This document shows positions 1 through 11,392 of a stretch of DNA of 64,000 nt, piece after piece. Each line of letters opens with the position of its first letter. Within the stretch, counting starts at the first letter, position 1. Where the stretch lies: NCBI RefSeq assembly GCF_000378085.1, contig NZ_KB899210.1, positions 124,001 through 188,000 of the forward strand. Direction: 5' to 3'. Below the pieces are notes generated by a model. The model ran no database searches. It saw only the letters and a list, made by a program, of their open reading frames with translations, and had not been told where the DNA came from. The DNA is from Hoylesella loescheii DSM 19665 = JCM 12249 = ATCC 15930. GTDB taxonomy: Bacteria > Bacteroidota > Bacteroidia > Bacteroidales > Bacteroidaceae. The position numbers were made by a program, and so were the translations under genes.

Positions 1-143
1 AACAGAACGAAAGTTACTCCGAGGGAAATACCGCCCACTTTTATCTTTCCGAGCAGCACACCGCCTGCTATGACGACGGAGTAGAGCAGCACAATGTGTG
101 CTACCGAATCGTTGACACTAAAGAGATTAATTAACCAGTCCAT
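1..143 (-). CDS. Putative transporter of the AspT/YidE family, N-terminal fragment
   Basis: Only the first 47 codons are present; the gene runs off the left edge. The peptide starts MDWLINLF and continues into a hydrophobic stretch with [13 protein letters not shown]. This matches the first membrane helix and following loop of the Bacteroidetes putative transporters related to the aspartate:alanine exchanger family, as I recall them. The ATG at 143 is the only reasonable start. The substrate cannot be inferred from this fragment. The call rests on a short stretch, so a different membrane protein with a similar N-terminus is possible. Confidence 0.7.
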   Translation of the reverse strand, partial: MDWLINLFSVNDSVAHIVLLYSVVIAGGVLLGKIKVGGISLGVTFVL

Positions 144-199
144 TTTTTACGAGGATAGGGTTGTTTTTAATAGTTATACATGTTGTTTGAATTCTGTTT

Positions 200-1963
200 T
201 CAGTCTTGCTCTTGTTGGTCAATGGCCTTAATCTTCTGGCGTACAAGTTCCATGTCGTCTTTAAGCCTTTCTACCTTCCTGTTCATCTCGTCAACAAGGC
301 TATTGCCCTTCTTGCTTTTGGCAGTGAGAAATCCAAGGTTGTTCTCGTAGGTCTGTATTTCTGACTTCAAGGCCTCGTAGCGACGCATTAGCCTGCCTCG
401 TTCGTTGTCTATCACCTCGCCCCCTTTCTTAGCAAGGTTCTTCAGGTTACTCTTAAAGTCGTCTAACTTTTGGCTAGCCACCGATATGTTCAGCTCCTTA
501 TAGAGCTTGTCAACCGTTTCATGGAATTGTGCATATAGCTTATCCTTCTCGTTGAAGGGCACATGACCGATGGCGTTGTATTCTTCTATATGCTGTTTGA
601 TGGTTTCGGCCGCATTTTCAGACGTTGTTCCCATCATTTCTTTCAGCTTTGCAATCACCGCTTTCTTCTTGTTCAGGTTCTCGCGCTCTTCGCCTCTGGT
701 GCCTGCGTGGGCAGCATTGCGAGCCTCAAAGAAGTGGTTGCAGGCTGCAATGAAATCGTTCCAAAGCTTGTCGCCCAGCTTTCTAGGCACCATGCCAATG
801 GTTTTCCACTCTTTTTGCAGGGCAATAAGTTTGTCGGCAGTCGACTTCCAATCGGTGCTTTCAGAGAGTTGTTGTGCCTTTTCAACCAAAGCTTTCTTCT
901 TTTCGGTATTCTCGGCGTACTTCTCTTTCATGCCTTTGAAGAATTCTGCCTTACGCGAGAAGAACACATCACAGGCCGTTCTGAACCGTTCGAAGATTTT
1001 CACGTTCATCTTCTGCGGTGCAAACCCGATGGTTTTCCATTCTGCCTGTATGTCGATAATTTCCTTCGTGCGTTTCTCCCAGTCGGCAGCTCCCTTATTT
1101 TCTACCGCTACAATGGCTTCCACCTTTTCGCAGAGAGCCGTCTTTTTAGCAAGGTTCTCCTCCTCGTTAGCACGCATTTCCTCGAAATGTTGCTGGTGGC
1201 GCTTGTTTATTACCGAAGATGCAGCTTTGAAACGCGCCCAAATTTGTTCGCGCAACTCTTTTGAAACGGGTCCGATTTCCCTATATTCCTGATGCAGTTC
1301 TTGCAGTTGGTGGAACGCGCTGATGATGTCTTTTTCATCGGCCAGACGCTCAGCGTTTTCGCAAAGCTTCTCTTTCAGTTCCAAGTTTTTCTTGAAATCG
1401 TATTCCCTAGCTTCGCTGTTAAGTTTGAGTAAATCGTAGAATTGTTCTACATAGAGCTGATAATTACGCCACAATTCATTAGCTTTTTCTGCTGGAACAG
1501 CCTTAATTTCTTTCCATTGCTGTTGCAGTTCCTTAAAGGCTTGATATGATTTGTTGGCTTCATCGGGTGATGTAGCCATGGCTTTAATCTTCTCTATGAT
1601 TTCGTTTTTTTTCTGAAGGTTCTCTTGTTTTTCTTGTTCTTGTTCAAGAAAGAGTTTCGCCCTCCTCTCCTTTATCACGCCCATCTGTGCCTTGAACGCC
1701 TCTTCCACGGGGTCGGGTAGCACCTGATACGTGTTAGGATCACCGCCATTCTCCAAATATGCTTTTTGTTCGGCGTCGCGCTCGGCAATATGCAGTTTGT
1801 AGAATGTGGTTTTCAGGTTGTCTATTTCCTCTTTGTCAGGTGTCTCGTTCTCGGCTACAATGTCTGTTGCACGCCTAAGAATTTCTTCTTTAGACTTATA
1901 GGTCTTTTTGCTAGTGTCGTCTGTTGCGTTTTCTAGCAGGGCTTTCTCTTGAGAGTCCATCAT
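200..1963 (-). CDS. DUF349 repeat protein
   Basis: A 587-residue, charged, helical protein with no signal peptide or membrane segment, so probably cytoplasmic. It contains about five DUF349 repeats, each recognisable by a W/Y-K-x-I-G-x-x-P core: near residues 150 (QQWKEIKAVP), 222 (YREIGPV), 305 (EWKTIGFAP), 385 (EWKTIGMVP) and 460 (EYNAIGHVP). The ends look coiled-coil. The family is widespread in Bacteroidetes and its function is not established. The start is one of two adjacent ATG codons (1963 or 1960). A TAAGTTTGC promoter -7 element lies about 50 bases upstream (2013-2021, minus strand). It appears monocistronic. Confidence 0.85.
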   Translation of the reverse strand: MMDSQEKALLENATDDTSKKTYKSKEEILRRATDIVAENETPDKEEIDNLKTTFYKLHIAERDAEQKAYLENGGDPNTYQVLPDPVEEAFKAQMGVIKERRAKLFLEQEQEKQENLQKKNEIIEKIKAMATSPDEANKSYQAFKELQQQWKEIKAVPAEKANELWRNYQLYVEQFYDLLKLNSEAREYDFKKNLELKEKLCENAERLADEKDIISAFHQLQELHQEYREIGPVSKELREQIWARFKAASSVINKRHQQHFEEMRANEEENLAKKTALCEKVEAIVAVENKGAADWEKRTKEIIDIQAEWKTIGFAPQKMNVKIFERFRTACDVFFSRKAEFFKGMKEKYAENTEKKKALVEKAQQLSESTDWKSTADKLIALQKEWKTIGMVPRKLGDKLWNDFIAACNHFFEARNAAHAGTRGEERENLNKKKAVIAKLKEMMGTTSENAAETIKQHIEEYNAIGHVPFNEKDKLYAQFHETVDKLYKELNISVASQKLDDFKSNLKNLAKKGGEVIDNERGRLMRRYEALKSEIQTYENNLGFLTAKSKKGNSLVDEMNRKVERLKDDMELVRQKIKAIDQQEQD

Positions 1964-2076
1964 TTATTATGATTTAGTTGATTATAACAATTACGCGTTG
2001 GTTGATTGCGGTGCAAACTTAAATAAAAAAGTCGAAAGAGCCTAATTTTAATGCATCTTTTTTTACTTTTATGAGT

Positions 2077-3003
2077 TTAAAGAAGGCGTTTCACCCTTAA
2101 AATCCACCACGATAGTCCCGAAACGAGGAACGAAATGATGATGGCCACGGCAAAGCCCCATTGGCTGGTCTCCATACCATTGATGAGGTTCATGCCGAAA
2201 AGCGAGGCAATAAGCGTGGGAAACATCATGACAATGCTCACCGAGGTTAGCGTACGCATCACCGTGTTCATGTTGTTGTTGATGATACTCGAATAGGTGT
2301 CCATCGTAGACTCGAGAATATCTGAGTATATGCTTGTCGTCTCTCGGGCCTGTGTCATCTCAATGTTCACGTCTTCAATGAGATCGGCGTCCAATTCGTC
2401 TACTTGTAGCTTGAATTTCAGTTTCGACAATAGGTTTTCGTTGCCACGAATCGAGGTGATGAAATAGGTGAGCGAGTCTTGCAAACGGCTTAGGCCGATA
2501 AGCGACTCGTTGTTTACGCCTTGGTCCAAGTTGTGTTTGGCCTTCTCGATGAGGATGTTTATCTGCTTCAGTCGTTTCAGATACCAAACGGCAGACGATA
2601 GGAAAAGGCGGAAAATCATGTCAACATGGTCGGTAAAACCCACTCCACGCTTCTGCTGATAGCTCACAAAGTCTATCATCATGTTGGTTTCGTAATAGCA
2701 AACGGTGATAGTTACATCGCGTTTGTGGATGATACCCAGGGGTACAGTCGTGTAAGGCGTTCGCGAGCGTATCTCCTTGACGTATGGTATGCGAAGGATG
2801 ATGAGCATCCAACCGTCATCGTATTCGTAACGGGCACGCTCGTCGGTGTCGCTTATGTCTGAAAGAAAATAATCGGGAATATTAAACCTTTCTTCAAGAA
2901 GGGTTTGGTCTTCTTCCGTTGGACACGTAACCTGTATCCAGCAATTGGGTTGCCACTCGTCAATAACCTTAAGTGTAGAATTGAAATTCCAATATGTCCT
3001 CAT
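2077..3003 (-). CDS. corA: CorA-like magnesium/divalent cation transporter
   Basis: A 308-residue inner-membrane channel-type transporter. The C-terminus carries two predicted membrane helices, and the family signature GMN is at about residues 270-272 in SLFGMNLING, between helix 1 and the periplasmic loop. The N-terminal domain is the soluble cytoplasmic funnel. An in-frame TTG extends the frame to 3018, but the ATG at 3003 (MRTYWNFN) is the better start. It has its own promoter, TATCTTTGC at 3126-3134 on the minus strand. CorA members usually carry Mg2+ or Co2+, and some related proteins act in Zn2+ efflux; the exact ion is not decided by sequence. Confidence 0.9.
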   Translation of the reverse strand: MRTYWNFNSTLKVIDEWQPNCWIQVTCPTEEDQTLLEERFNIPDYFLSDISDTDERARYEYDDGWMLIILRIPYVKEIRSRTPYTTVPLGIIHKRDVTITVCYYETNMMIDFVSYQQKRGVGFTDHVDMIFRLFLSSAVWYLKRLKQINILIEKAKHNLDQGVNNESLIGLSRLQDSLTYFITSIRGNENLLSKLKFKLQVDELDADLIEDVNIEMTQARETTSIYSDILESTMDTYSSIINNNMNTVMRTLTSVSIVMMFPTLIASLFGMNLINGMETSQWGFAVAIIISFLVSGLSWWILRVKRLL

Positions 3004-3125
3004 AATGCTAATCTTCAAATAAGATGGGGCGGAAGATTAGCATCTTGCAGCTTAACCTCCTACCACGATGATAAATCTATCCGAATGATAATCGTCCATG
3101 TGTTGGGTGTTATTATTTTTATGGT

Positions 3126-3134
3126 GCAAAGATA
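3126..3134 (-). promoter_or_regulatory. Promoter -7 element for corA
   Basis: On the minus strand the bases read TATCTTTGC, a full match to the Bacteroidetes -7 consensus TAnnTTTG. The -33 side is weak; the nearest TTG falls only 16 bases upstream. The implied leader before the corA ATG is about 115 bases. Confidence 0.55.
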
Positions 3135-3434
3135 ATCAAAAATGGGGAAACAACGATTGGCTTTCTTAAAAAATCTTCATCGCAGAGGGTGCGATTATAG
3201 GCACCGCGACATTGTTGGGGGTGGCGGATGGTAATCAATAGGGGGAATGTGTAGATTAGAGGTGAAGCAGAGCGTATGTTAAATGTTCCTTCGCGTGCGT
3301 GTTTATAATATGGTGTAACTGTCATTGATAGCGATGGGATTATGAATGATATGGGCCGTTTTTTTGCATTACAGATGGAGGTTAACGATAACATGTTAAC
3401 ACACTGATATACTTCTGTATAAAGATATTGTGGT

Positions 3435-3587
3435 TTATGCAGTGTTACCTGTTAATTGGAAGCCCATTCCAGCTTATCTGGAATCGTGTTCCAATTGAAC
3501 TGGAACAATGTTCCAGATAAGCTGGAATGGGCTTCCAATTGAACGATAACGCGATAAGAGGTGAAAAAGCTTAGTACAAGTGCTTAC
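3435..3587 (+). repeat. 22-bp phased palindrome element, copy A
   Basis: This 153-bp element dominates the 737-bp gap between corA and menA. Four intact 15-base units of form TGGAA-n5-TTCCA start at 3457, 3479, 3501 and 3523, exactly 22 bp apart, with 7-base spacers (GCTTATC, ATTGAAC, GATAAGC, ATTGAAC). Degenerate unit positions flank them at 3435 and 3545. The array is itself one large inverted repeat: 3454-3483 is a perfect 30-base complement of 3511-3540. After 3545 comes a 43-bp tail containing GTGAAAAAGCTTAG, which resembles the tails of copies B (29707) and C (42139). The rest of the gap holds the corA promoter and otherwise nothing I recognise. Confidence 0.85.
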
Positions 3588-3740
3588 TTCGCACATTACG
3601 AGTAGCGATTTCTTAGAATGTGGCTTGTTTGGATTTGATGGGAAGTCAAGTGTTATTTCACTTTGGAGAGGGTGAAAATAACTGTCTTGAACATTACTTT
3701 GCGAATGACATGTAATGTAAAAAAAAAGGCAGTTTGCTTT

Positions 3741-4667
3741 CTACCCCAGCATGGTATCGAGCAACATTCCTGTGGCCGTTGCAATGCCGTAGATGGTGAT
3801 GTTGGCTGCTGTTTTGCCCAACACTTTGTTTAAAGCCTTACCTTTACGAATGGCTTTCATTGTGCGGAATGTTTTAAAATGGAGGGGAATGTAGCACAAC
3901 GAGAGGGCAAAAGCAAAGTAATGGCTGTGTGCGATGAAAACAATGCCAGACAGGGCGATAGCAAAAAGTCCTACAAAAAGGTATAGCCTCAAGGTGCGGT
4001 TGAGACCTAACCTAACGGCGAGGGTGCGCTTTCCGGCTTCAATATCGTTCTCGATGTCACGAAAATTGTTCACGATTAACAGGGTGTCTATCACAAATCC
4101 GCATGCAAGAGCTAGGACGAAGGGCTCGGCAGAAAAGCTGAGTGTTGGGTGAGGGAGTGCTAAAAGATAGGTGCCATAAACAGGAACGAGTCCGAAAAAC
4201 ACCAGTACGAGCACGTCGCCCATGCCTTTATACGATAGATGGGTGGTATATAGGAAACAAAAGACAACACAAATCAGCCCCACCAAGATGGTAATCCATC
4301 CACCAAAGAGGATAAGTGGAAGGCCAATGATGCAGGCCAGAAGGGTGGTGATGTATAAGGCACGCTTCATTTTGGCAGGTGTTATCCAACCTTGTGCACA
4401 AGCGCGCTTCGGACCAAGACGCTTTTCGTTGTCGTTACCTTTACGAAAATCGAAGTAATCGTTAACAAAGTTGGCATCTATCTGCATCACAAAAGCAAAG
4501 AGAAAGCAAAACACTATGGGCAAGGGCCTTATCTCATTGGTGGCTTCTAGATAGGCCGCTATGGTCCCAAGCAATACGGGGACAGCCGCCCCAGTGAGTG
4601 TCTTGGGACGTGCAGCCAACAGCCATGCCTTCGCTGAATTGGTTTTAACGATCGTGTTCGTGCTCAT
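3741..4667 (-). CDS. menA: 1,4-dihydroxy-2-naphthoate polyprenyltransferase
   Basis: A 308-residue integral membrane prenyltransferase of the UbiA superfamily. It attaches the polyprenyl chain to 1,4-dihydroxy-2-naphthoate to make demethylmenaquinone. Both aspartate-rich Mg2+-diphosphate motifs are visible: NDYFDFRKGND at about residues 69-79 and DIENDIEAGKRT at 204-215. About eight hydrophobic helices follow the usual pattern. The ATG at 4667 overlaps the coaW stop as ATGA, so the genes are translationally coupled. Menaquinone is the usual respiratory quinone of this group. Other UbiA members are possible, but length, motif form and taxon favour MenA. Confidence 0.9.
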   Translation of the reverse strand: MSTNTIVKTNSAKAWLLAARPKTLTGAAVPVLLGTIAAYLEATNEIRPLPIVFCFLFAFVMQIDANFVNDYFDFRKGNDNEKRLGPKRACAQGWITPAKMKRALYITTLLACIIGLPLILFGGWITILVGLICVVFCFLYTTHLSYKGMGDVLVLVFFGLVPVYGTYLLALPHPTLSFSAEPFVLALACGFVIDTLLIVNNFRDIENDIEAGKRTLAVRLGLNRTLRLYLFVGLFAIALSGIVFIAHSHYFAFALSLCYIPLHFKTFRTMKAIRKGKALNKVLGKTAANITIYGIATATGMLLDTMLG

Positions 4668-5523
4668 TGCTTGCCGTGGAGGGGATGTCCCTTTGTTTTC
4701 TTGTCGAGTATTCCTTGATAATAATAAAGGGCTGCGCCAATGGCCGTGCAGAACTCGCTATGCTTAGGAATACGGAAATGTACATGATAAAGCCTTTCCA
4801 TGGCGGGGAAAACATCCTTGCATTGGGGTAGGAGGGTGAGGTTGCCGATAAGCACAAACTCTTTTATGCCTGTATTCAGCGATGAAAGGATGGTGCCGCT
4901 ACCAATAGACTGCAACACCATACAGATAAGCCCGAGGGCGATGTCTTCGCGCGAGGCGTTGCTTTTGGCGTTACCGAAGAGGCTTGCGGTGGCATCCATG
5001 GGCAGTCCGGGTAAGGGTAGGGCACTGATATCGCCGATAAGTAGGTTGATGTTGGTGATGTCGCCATGTTCGGCTAGCGACGAAACCTGTTTGATATCGT
5101 CGGTCTTGAGCAAGATACGCGATAGTCCTTGCAGTGTACCACCACCGATACCGATGCCACCAATGTGCTCGATGCGGTCGCCATCGCATTGCACAAGCGA
5201 TGTTCCCGTACCCATACTTACCACAATCATGCGATCTATCTCCGTCTCATAGCGTGCCCCAAGTCCGTCGGCCAAGAACTCTTCGGCCTTGTTTGTGGGC
5301 AATCCGTAGATGGGTTCGTTGATGTAGGCCGCGCCAACACCAGTGAGCATCACGTGCTCAACATCGTCTAAAGAAATCTTATTGTCGTGCAGATACTTGC
5401 CAAATGCACCGTAGAGCGAGGTTACGGGGTCGGTGGCTTTGATGCGTAGGGGCGAAATAACGATGCCATCCTTGTTTATCCCTACAATCTTTGTGGTGCT
5501 GATGCCCACGTCTATGCCGATAA

Positions 5524-5533
<10 letters not shown>
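4664..5533 (-). CDS. coaW: Type II pantothenate kinase
   Basis: A 289-residue cytoplasmic kinase of the acetate/sugar kinase-Hsc70-actin fold, phosphorylating pantothenate in the first step of coenzyme A synthesis. The phosphate-1 loop GIDVGISTTK is at residues 6-15. The SMGTGTS loop (about 106-112) and the glycine-rich GGIGIGGGTLQGLS segment (about 125-138) follow, in type II pantothenate kinase order. The frame stays open upstream to 5590, but the ATG at 5533 gives the expected MGIVIGIDVG start and overlaps the end of the B3/B4 gene. The 3' end overlaps menA by four bases. I see no separate pantothenate kinase gene elsewhere in the window. Confidence 0.88.
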
Positions 5534-8222
<2,689 letters not shown>

Positions 8223-8263
8223 CTATTGGGGTAAGGGTTAGACATTAGAGCATGGCTGGGCTA

Positions 8264-9073
8264 CTAGTTGCCTAGCTTCATTTTGAGTTTGCCTGCAGGC
8301 GAAACGTTAACATCTACCACGTAGTAGCTGGGCGAATCGGGCATGGCAAGCAAGGCGTTGAAGTGTACACCGTCTTTGTCTACACGATAAAGCGTGAGGT
8401 CGCTAAGGATAGCTTGCATCAGGAAATCTTCTGGTACGAACTTCTTGAAGTCGTTTTTCTTGAAGTCGTGAGAGAAAAGGCGGTTTGCACCCGAGTACAC
8501 CGTGAGGTTCACGATGTTGTCGTGGTACACATTGTCTACCTCTACGCCCTCGTCGCTGTAAGTGGATTTGATAACCTTATACGTTGTTGGGTTCACTTGT
8601 ATGTAGCAACGATAGCGCATATCTTCGTACGACACCACCGTATCTTTCTTTACCAACTGGTTCTGATTTAATACTTGTGCCTTGTTATTGTCGAATTGGA
8701 ACTTGTCGAGAACGTCTTCACTGAGTGTGAGTTTTACTGTTTCGCCATTCGAATTCTTGAACATGAAGAGGTGGGGAGCCTGCTTCACGATGGGATATTT
8801 CACCATATCGTCGGCTCCGTGGATAACCAGCGTATCTCTGAATATTTGGAAATAGGCGGGGTAACTGGTGGAGTCGGGGTAGAAGATGGTGTCACCCTTC
8901 ACCTTAAAGGCCACACTTTCGTCTTCAGCGTTTATCCAAATGCCTTGCAGCATTTGTTTAGCCACTTTGTCTTCTACGGCCTTTCCCTCATTTTTGGGAG
9001 TCTTGGGGCCACATGCCACAATAACTATCGTGGCACATAACAAAGCGAGGATGTTGTTTATTCGTAAAGTCAT
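8264..9073 (-). CDS. DUF4738 family lipoprotein
   Basis: A 269-residue secreted protein. The N-terminal hydrophobic helix ends in a lipobox, IVIVACGPK, so the mature protein should be anchored by the cysteine at about residue 21. The rest is rich in short beta strands with no catalytic motif I can name. It resembles the DUF4738 family of Prevotella and Bacteroides; the function is unknown. It lies 22 bases after ugd and 47 bases before ligA on the same strand. Because ugd and rfbC are surface-sugar genes, a cell-envelope role is possible, but this is only inference from position. Confidence 0.75.
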   Translation of the reverse strand: MTLRINNILALLCATIVIVACGPKTPKNEGKAVEDKVAKQMLQGIWINAEDESVAFKVKGDTIFYPDSTSYPAYFQIFRDTLVIHGADDMVKYPIVKQAPHLFMFKNSNGETVKLTLSEDVLDKFQFDNNKAQVLNQNQLVKKDTVVSYEDMRYRCYIQVNPTTYKVIKSTYSDEGVEVDNVYHDNIVNLTVYSGANRLFSHDFKKNDFKKFVPEDFLMQAILSDLTLYRVDKDGVHFNALLAMPDSPSYYVVDVNVSPAGKLKMKLGN

Positions 9074-9095
9074 CTTGTATATACAATGTATAACG

Positions 9096-10412
9096 CTATC
9101 GGCCTATGCTGTGATATTCAAAGCCGTAACTTTCTAATTCTTTCTTCTCAAATATATTTCTGCCGTCGATAAGCAGCTTTCGGTTCATCACTTTGCCAAC
9201 AATTTCCCAGTTGGGCAACCTAAACTCATTCCATTCGGTAAGCAACAGTAGGGCGTCGGCATCGTTAACGGCATCGTATAGGTCGCTAGCATAGTTCACC
9301 GCAGTGCCAATTCGCCTTTCGCATTCGGGCATAGCTACGGGGTCGTACACCTTAACGCGACAGCCTGCTTGCTTAAGCAACTCGATGGTAACTAGTGCGG
9401 TAGACTCACGCATGTCGTCGGTTTCGGGTTTGAATGATAGTCCCCAAAGGGCGACGTTTTTGTTGTTGAGTCCTTCTTTGGCAAAAGCAGCTGTCAGCTT
9501 GTTGAAAACAACGTGCTTTTGGGCATCATTAACGCGTTCAACAGCTTTAAGAACCTCCATCGAATAACCCATGTCGTCGGCCGTTTTGATAAGGGCCTTG
9601 ACATCTTTGGGAAAGCAACTGCCACCATATCCACAACCTGCATAGAGGAATTTTCGGCCAATGCGTGTGTCGCTTCCTATACCTGCACGCACCATGTTCA
9701 CATCGGCTCCCACGCGTTCGCATAGGTTTGCAATGTCGTTCATGAACGATATGCGGGTGGCTAGCATGGAATTGGCGGCGTATTTGGTCATTTCCGCACT
9801 GGGGATGTCCATAAAGATGACCCTGAAATTGTTGATGAGGAAGGGCTTGTACAGGCGGGTGAGCATGTCTTTTGCCTTTTCGCTCTCCACGCCAACCACC
9901 ACACGGTCGGGACTCATGAAGTCTTTGATGGCGTTTCCCTCTTTTAGAAATTCGGGATTGCTGGCCACATCGAACGTGATGTCTGCGTGGCGTTTGTCCA
10001 ACTCGGCTTGTATGGTTTGGCGAACAAGCTTTGCCGTTCCTACGGGAACAGTGCTCTTTGTTACCACCACCATATATTTGTTGAGGTGTTGACCGATGGT
10101 TCGGGCAACCTGTAGTACGTATTTGAGGTCGGCACTGCCGTCTTCGTCGGGTGGAGTTCCAACGGCTGAGAAAACGATTTGTTGCTCGTTGAGGACGCTT
10201 TCCAATGAAGTGGTGAACCGCAGACGACCCGCCTTGACGTTCTTAAGCACCAATTCGTCTAGCCCAGGTTCGTAGATGGGAATCTCACCACGCTTAATAT
10301 GTTCTATCTTTTCGGCGTCAACGTCCACACAGGTGACGCTTGCTCCAGTGTCTGCAAAGCATGCTCCCGAAACAAGTCCTACATATCCCGTTCCTACAAT
10401 AGCTATATTCAT
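9096..10412 (-). CDS. ugd: UDP-glucose 6-dehydrogenase
   Basis: A 438-residue cytoplasmic enzyme that oxidises UDP-glucose twice, using NAD+, to UDP-glucuronate for surface polysaccharides. The NAD-binding Rossmann motif GTGYVGLVSG is at residues 7-16. The catalytic cysteine is C266 in GGSCFPKD. The substrate-binding lysine segment SAEMTKYAANS is near 205-215. Length is normal for the family. It starts 44 bases after rfbC and is followed by a lipoprotein gene. Related UDP-sugar dehydrogenases (UDP-ManNAc or UDP-GlcNAc types) share the fold, but the motif spelling and length fit UDP-glucose best. Confidence 0.93.
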   Translation of the reverse strand: MNIAIVGTGYVGLVSGACFADTGASVTCVDVDAEKIEHIKRGEIPIYEPGLDELVLKNVKAGRLRFTTSLESVLNEQQIVFSAVGTPPDEDGSADLKYVLQVARTIGQHLNKYMVVVTKSTVPVGTAKLVRQTIQAELDKRHADITFDVASNPEFLKEGNAIKDFMSPDRVVVGVESEKAKDMLTRLYKPFLINNFRVIFMDIPSAEMTKYAANSMLATRISFMNDIANLCERVGADVNMVRAGIGSDTRIGRKFLYAGCGYGGSCFPKDVKALIKTADDMGYSMEVLKAVERVNDAQKHVVFNKLTAAFAKEGLNNKNVALWGLSFKPETDDMRESTALVTIELLKQAGCRVKVYDPVAMPECERRIGTAVNYASDLYDAVNDADALLLLTEWNEFRLPNWEIVGKVMNRKLLIDGRNIFEKKELESYGFEYHSIGR

Positions 10413-10456
10413 TGGTTAACTTTCCTCCTCTTGGTATGGTTTGTTTACCTTATGGC

Positions 10457-11005
10457 TTATTCGAAGACCTCTGCTTCGCTTAGGCTTTTGCCGTTAAGGT
10501 CTTTCGGACTGGTAATTATCTTGTCGTATTCGATGGGCCATTGTATGCCCAACGTCTCGTCGTTCCACCTGATACTTGTTTCGCTTTGTGGACAATACAC
10601 GTTGTCTACCTTGTAGGTGAACACTGCTTCGGGACTCAATACGAGGAAACCATGGGCAAAACCGCGAGGTATGAACAACTGTCTTTTGTTTTCTTCGCTC
10701 AGTTCTACGGCTACATATTTGGCGAAAGTGGGTGAACTCTTGCGCAAATCTACGGCTACATCGAGCACCTTGCCTTTTATAACGCGCACCAATTTGGCTT
10801 GCGAAGCATCGCCTTTTTGATAGTGTAGGCCACGAAGCACGCCAAAAGAAGATTTTGATTCGTTGTCTTGAACAAAGTCTACTTTGCCCACATGTTTCTC
10901 AAACTCTTCTTTTTTCCAGGCTTCAAGGAAATAACCGCGTTCATCGTTGAAAACTTTCGGTTCGATAATGAACACGCCTTGCAGTTCTGTTGCTATGTAT
11001 TCCAT
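10457..11005 (-). CDS. rfbC: dTDP-4-dehydrorhamnose 3,5-epimerase
   Basis: A 182-residue cupin-fold enzyme of dTDP-L-rhamnose synthesis. The catalytic histidine is H61 in LRGLHYQ, and the family signature PRGFAHGFLVLS is near residue 115. The ATG at 11005 (MEYIATELQG) was chosen over the upstream in-frame start at 11056, because the predicted promoter lies between them (11026-11057). rfbC is the first gene of the run rfbC-ugd-lipoprotein-ligA. The partner rfbA sits 25 kb away, so the rhamnose pathway genes are scattered here; rfbB and rfbD are not in this window. Confidence 0.93.
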   Translation of the reverse strand: MEYIATELQGVFIIEPKVFNDERGYFLEAWKKEEFEKHVGKVDFVQDNESKSSFGVLRGLHYQKGDASQAKLVRVIKGKVLDVAVDLRKSSPTFAKYVAVELSEENKRQLFIPRGFAHGFLVLSPEAVFTYKVDNVYCPQSETSIRWNDETLGIQWPIEYDKIITSPKDLNGKSLSEAEVFE

Positions 11006-11025
11006 CGTGATGTTCTTTTTGATGT

Positions 11026-11057
11026 ACAAAGATAGTATAAAACAAAGAAACTGCAAA
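11026..11057 (-). promoter_or_regulatory. Promoter for the rfbC operon
   Basis: On the minus strand there is a -33 TTTG at 11057-11054, a 19-base spacer, and a -7 element TATCTTTG at 11034-11027. Both boxes match the Bacteroidetes consensus. The expected transcript start is about 15 bases before the rfbC ATG. The promoter sits inside the longer possible frame of rfbC and so supports the shorter start. Confidence 0.75.
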
Positions 11058-11250
11058 AGAAAATTAATAAATAACCCAAGTTGAGGTTAAGTTAACATAT
11101 TGAAGGTTACGACTACCTTATTATATATAAGAGGAGTATGCAATTTAAGGTTCTTTCAATCTCAATGGTTTATTGAGGGCTCCATGGCTTTTTATTGTTT
11201 CATGTCTGATTTTACTTTATTTTCCTATTATGCTGTTATTGGATATACCG

Positions 11251-11287
11251 AAAAAGCTCCCGATTTCACCGCGAAATCGGGAGCTTT
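11251..11287. terminator. Bidirectional-looking intrinsic terminator
   Basis: A perfect 16-bp stem (11251-11266 with 11272-11287) around the loop ACCGC. The stem reads AAAAGCTCCCGATTTC, so a run of T follows the GC-rich part on either strand. It lies about 105 bases past the thiL stop on the minus strand and should end the sppA-lpxK-pnp-thiL transcript. The rest of the 387-base gap between thiL and rfbC shows no gene. Confidence 0.85.
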
Positions 11288-11392
11288 TAGCGTTGCAAAA
11301 TGCCCAGAACACGGGCAAAGTGTATGGCGATAAAGCGCCTGTTAGAGGCCTTTTGCCACTGCTTTTGACTGTTAGGCTAAGCTGCTTTGAGG

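Noticed and set aside
562-1292. Long plus-strand frames (563-1264 and 570-1292) opposite the DUF349 gene
   Set aside because: They are antisense to a well-supported helical repeat protein, and the peptides look like reverse-strand artefacts of its lysine- and glutamate-rich codons.
3119-3394. A 91-codon minus-strand frame left of element A
   Set aside because: It overlaps the corA promoter, has no family resemblance and no promoter of its own.
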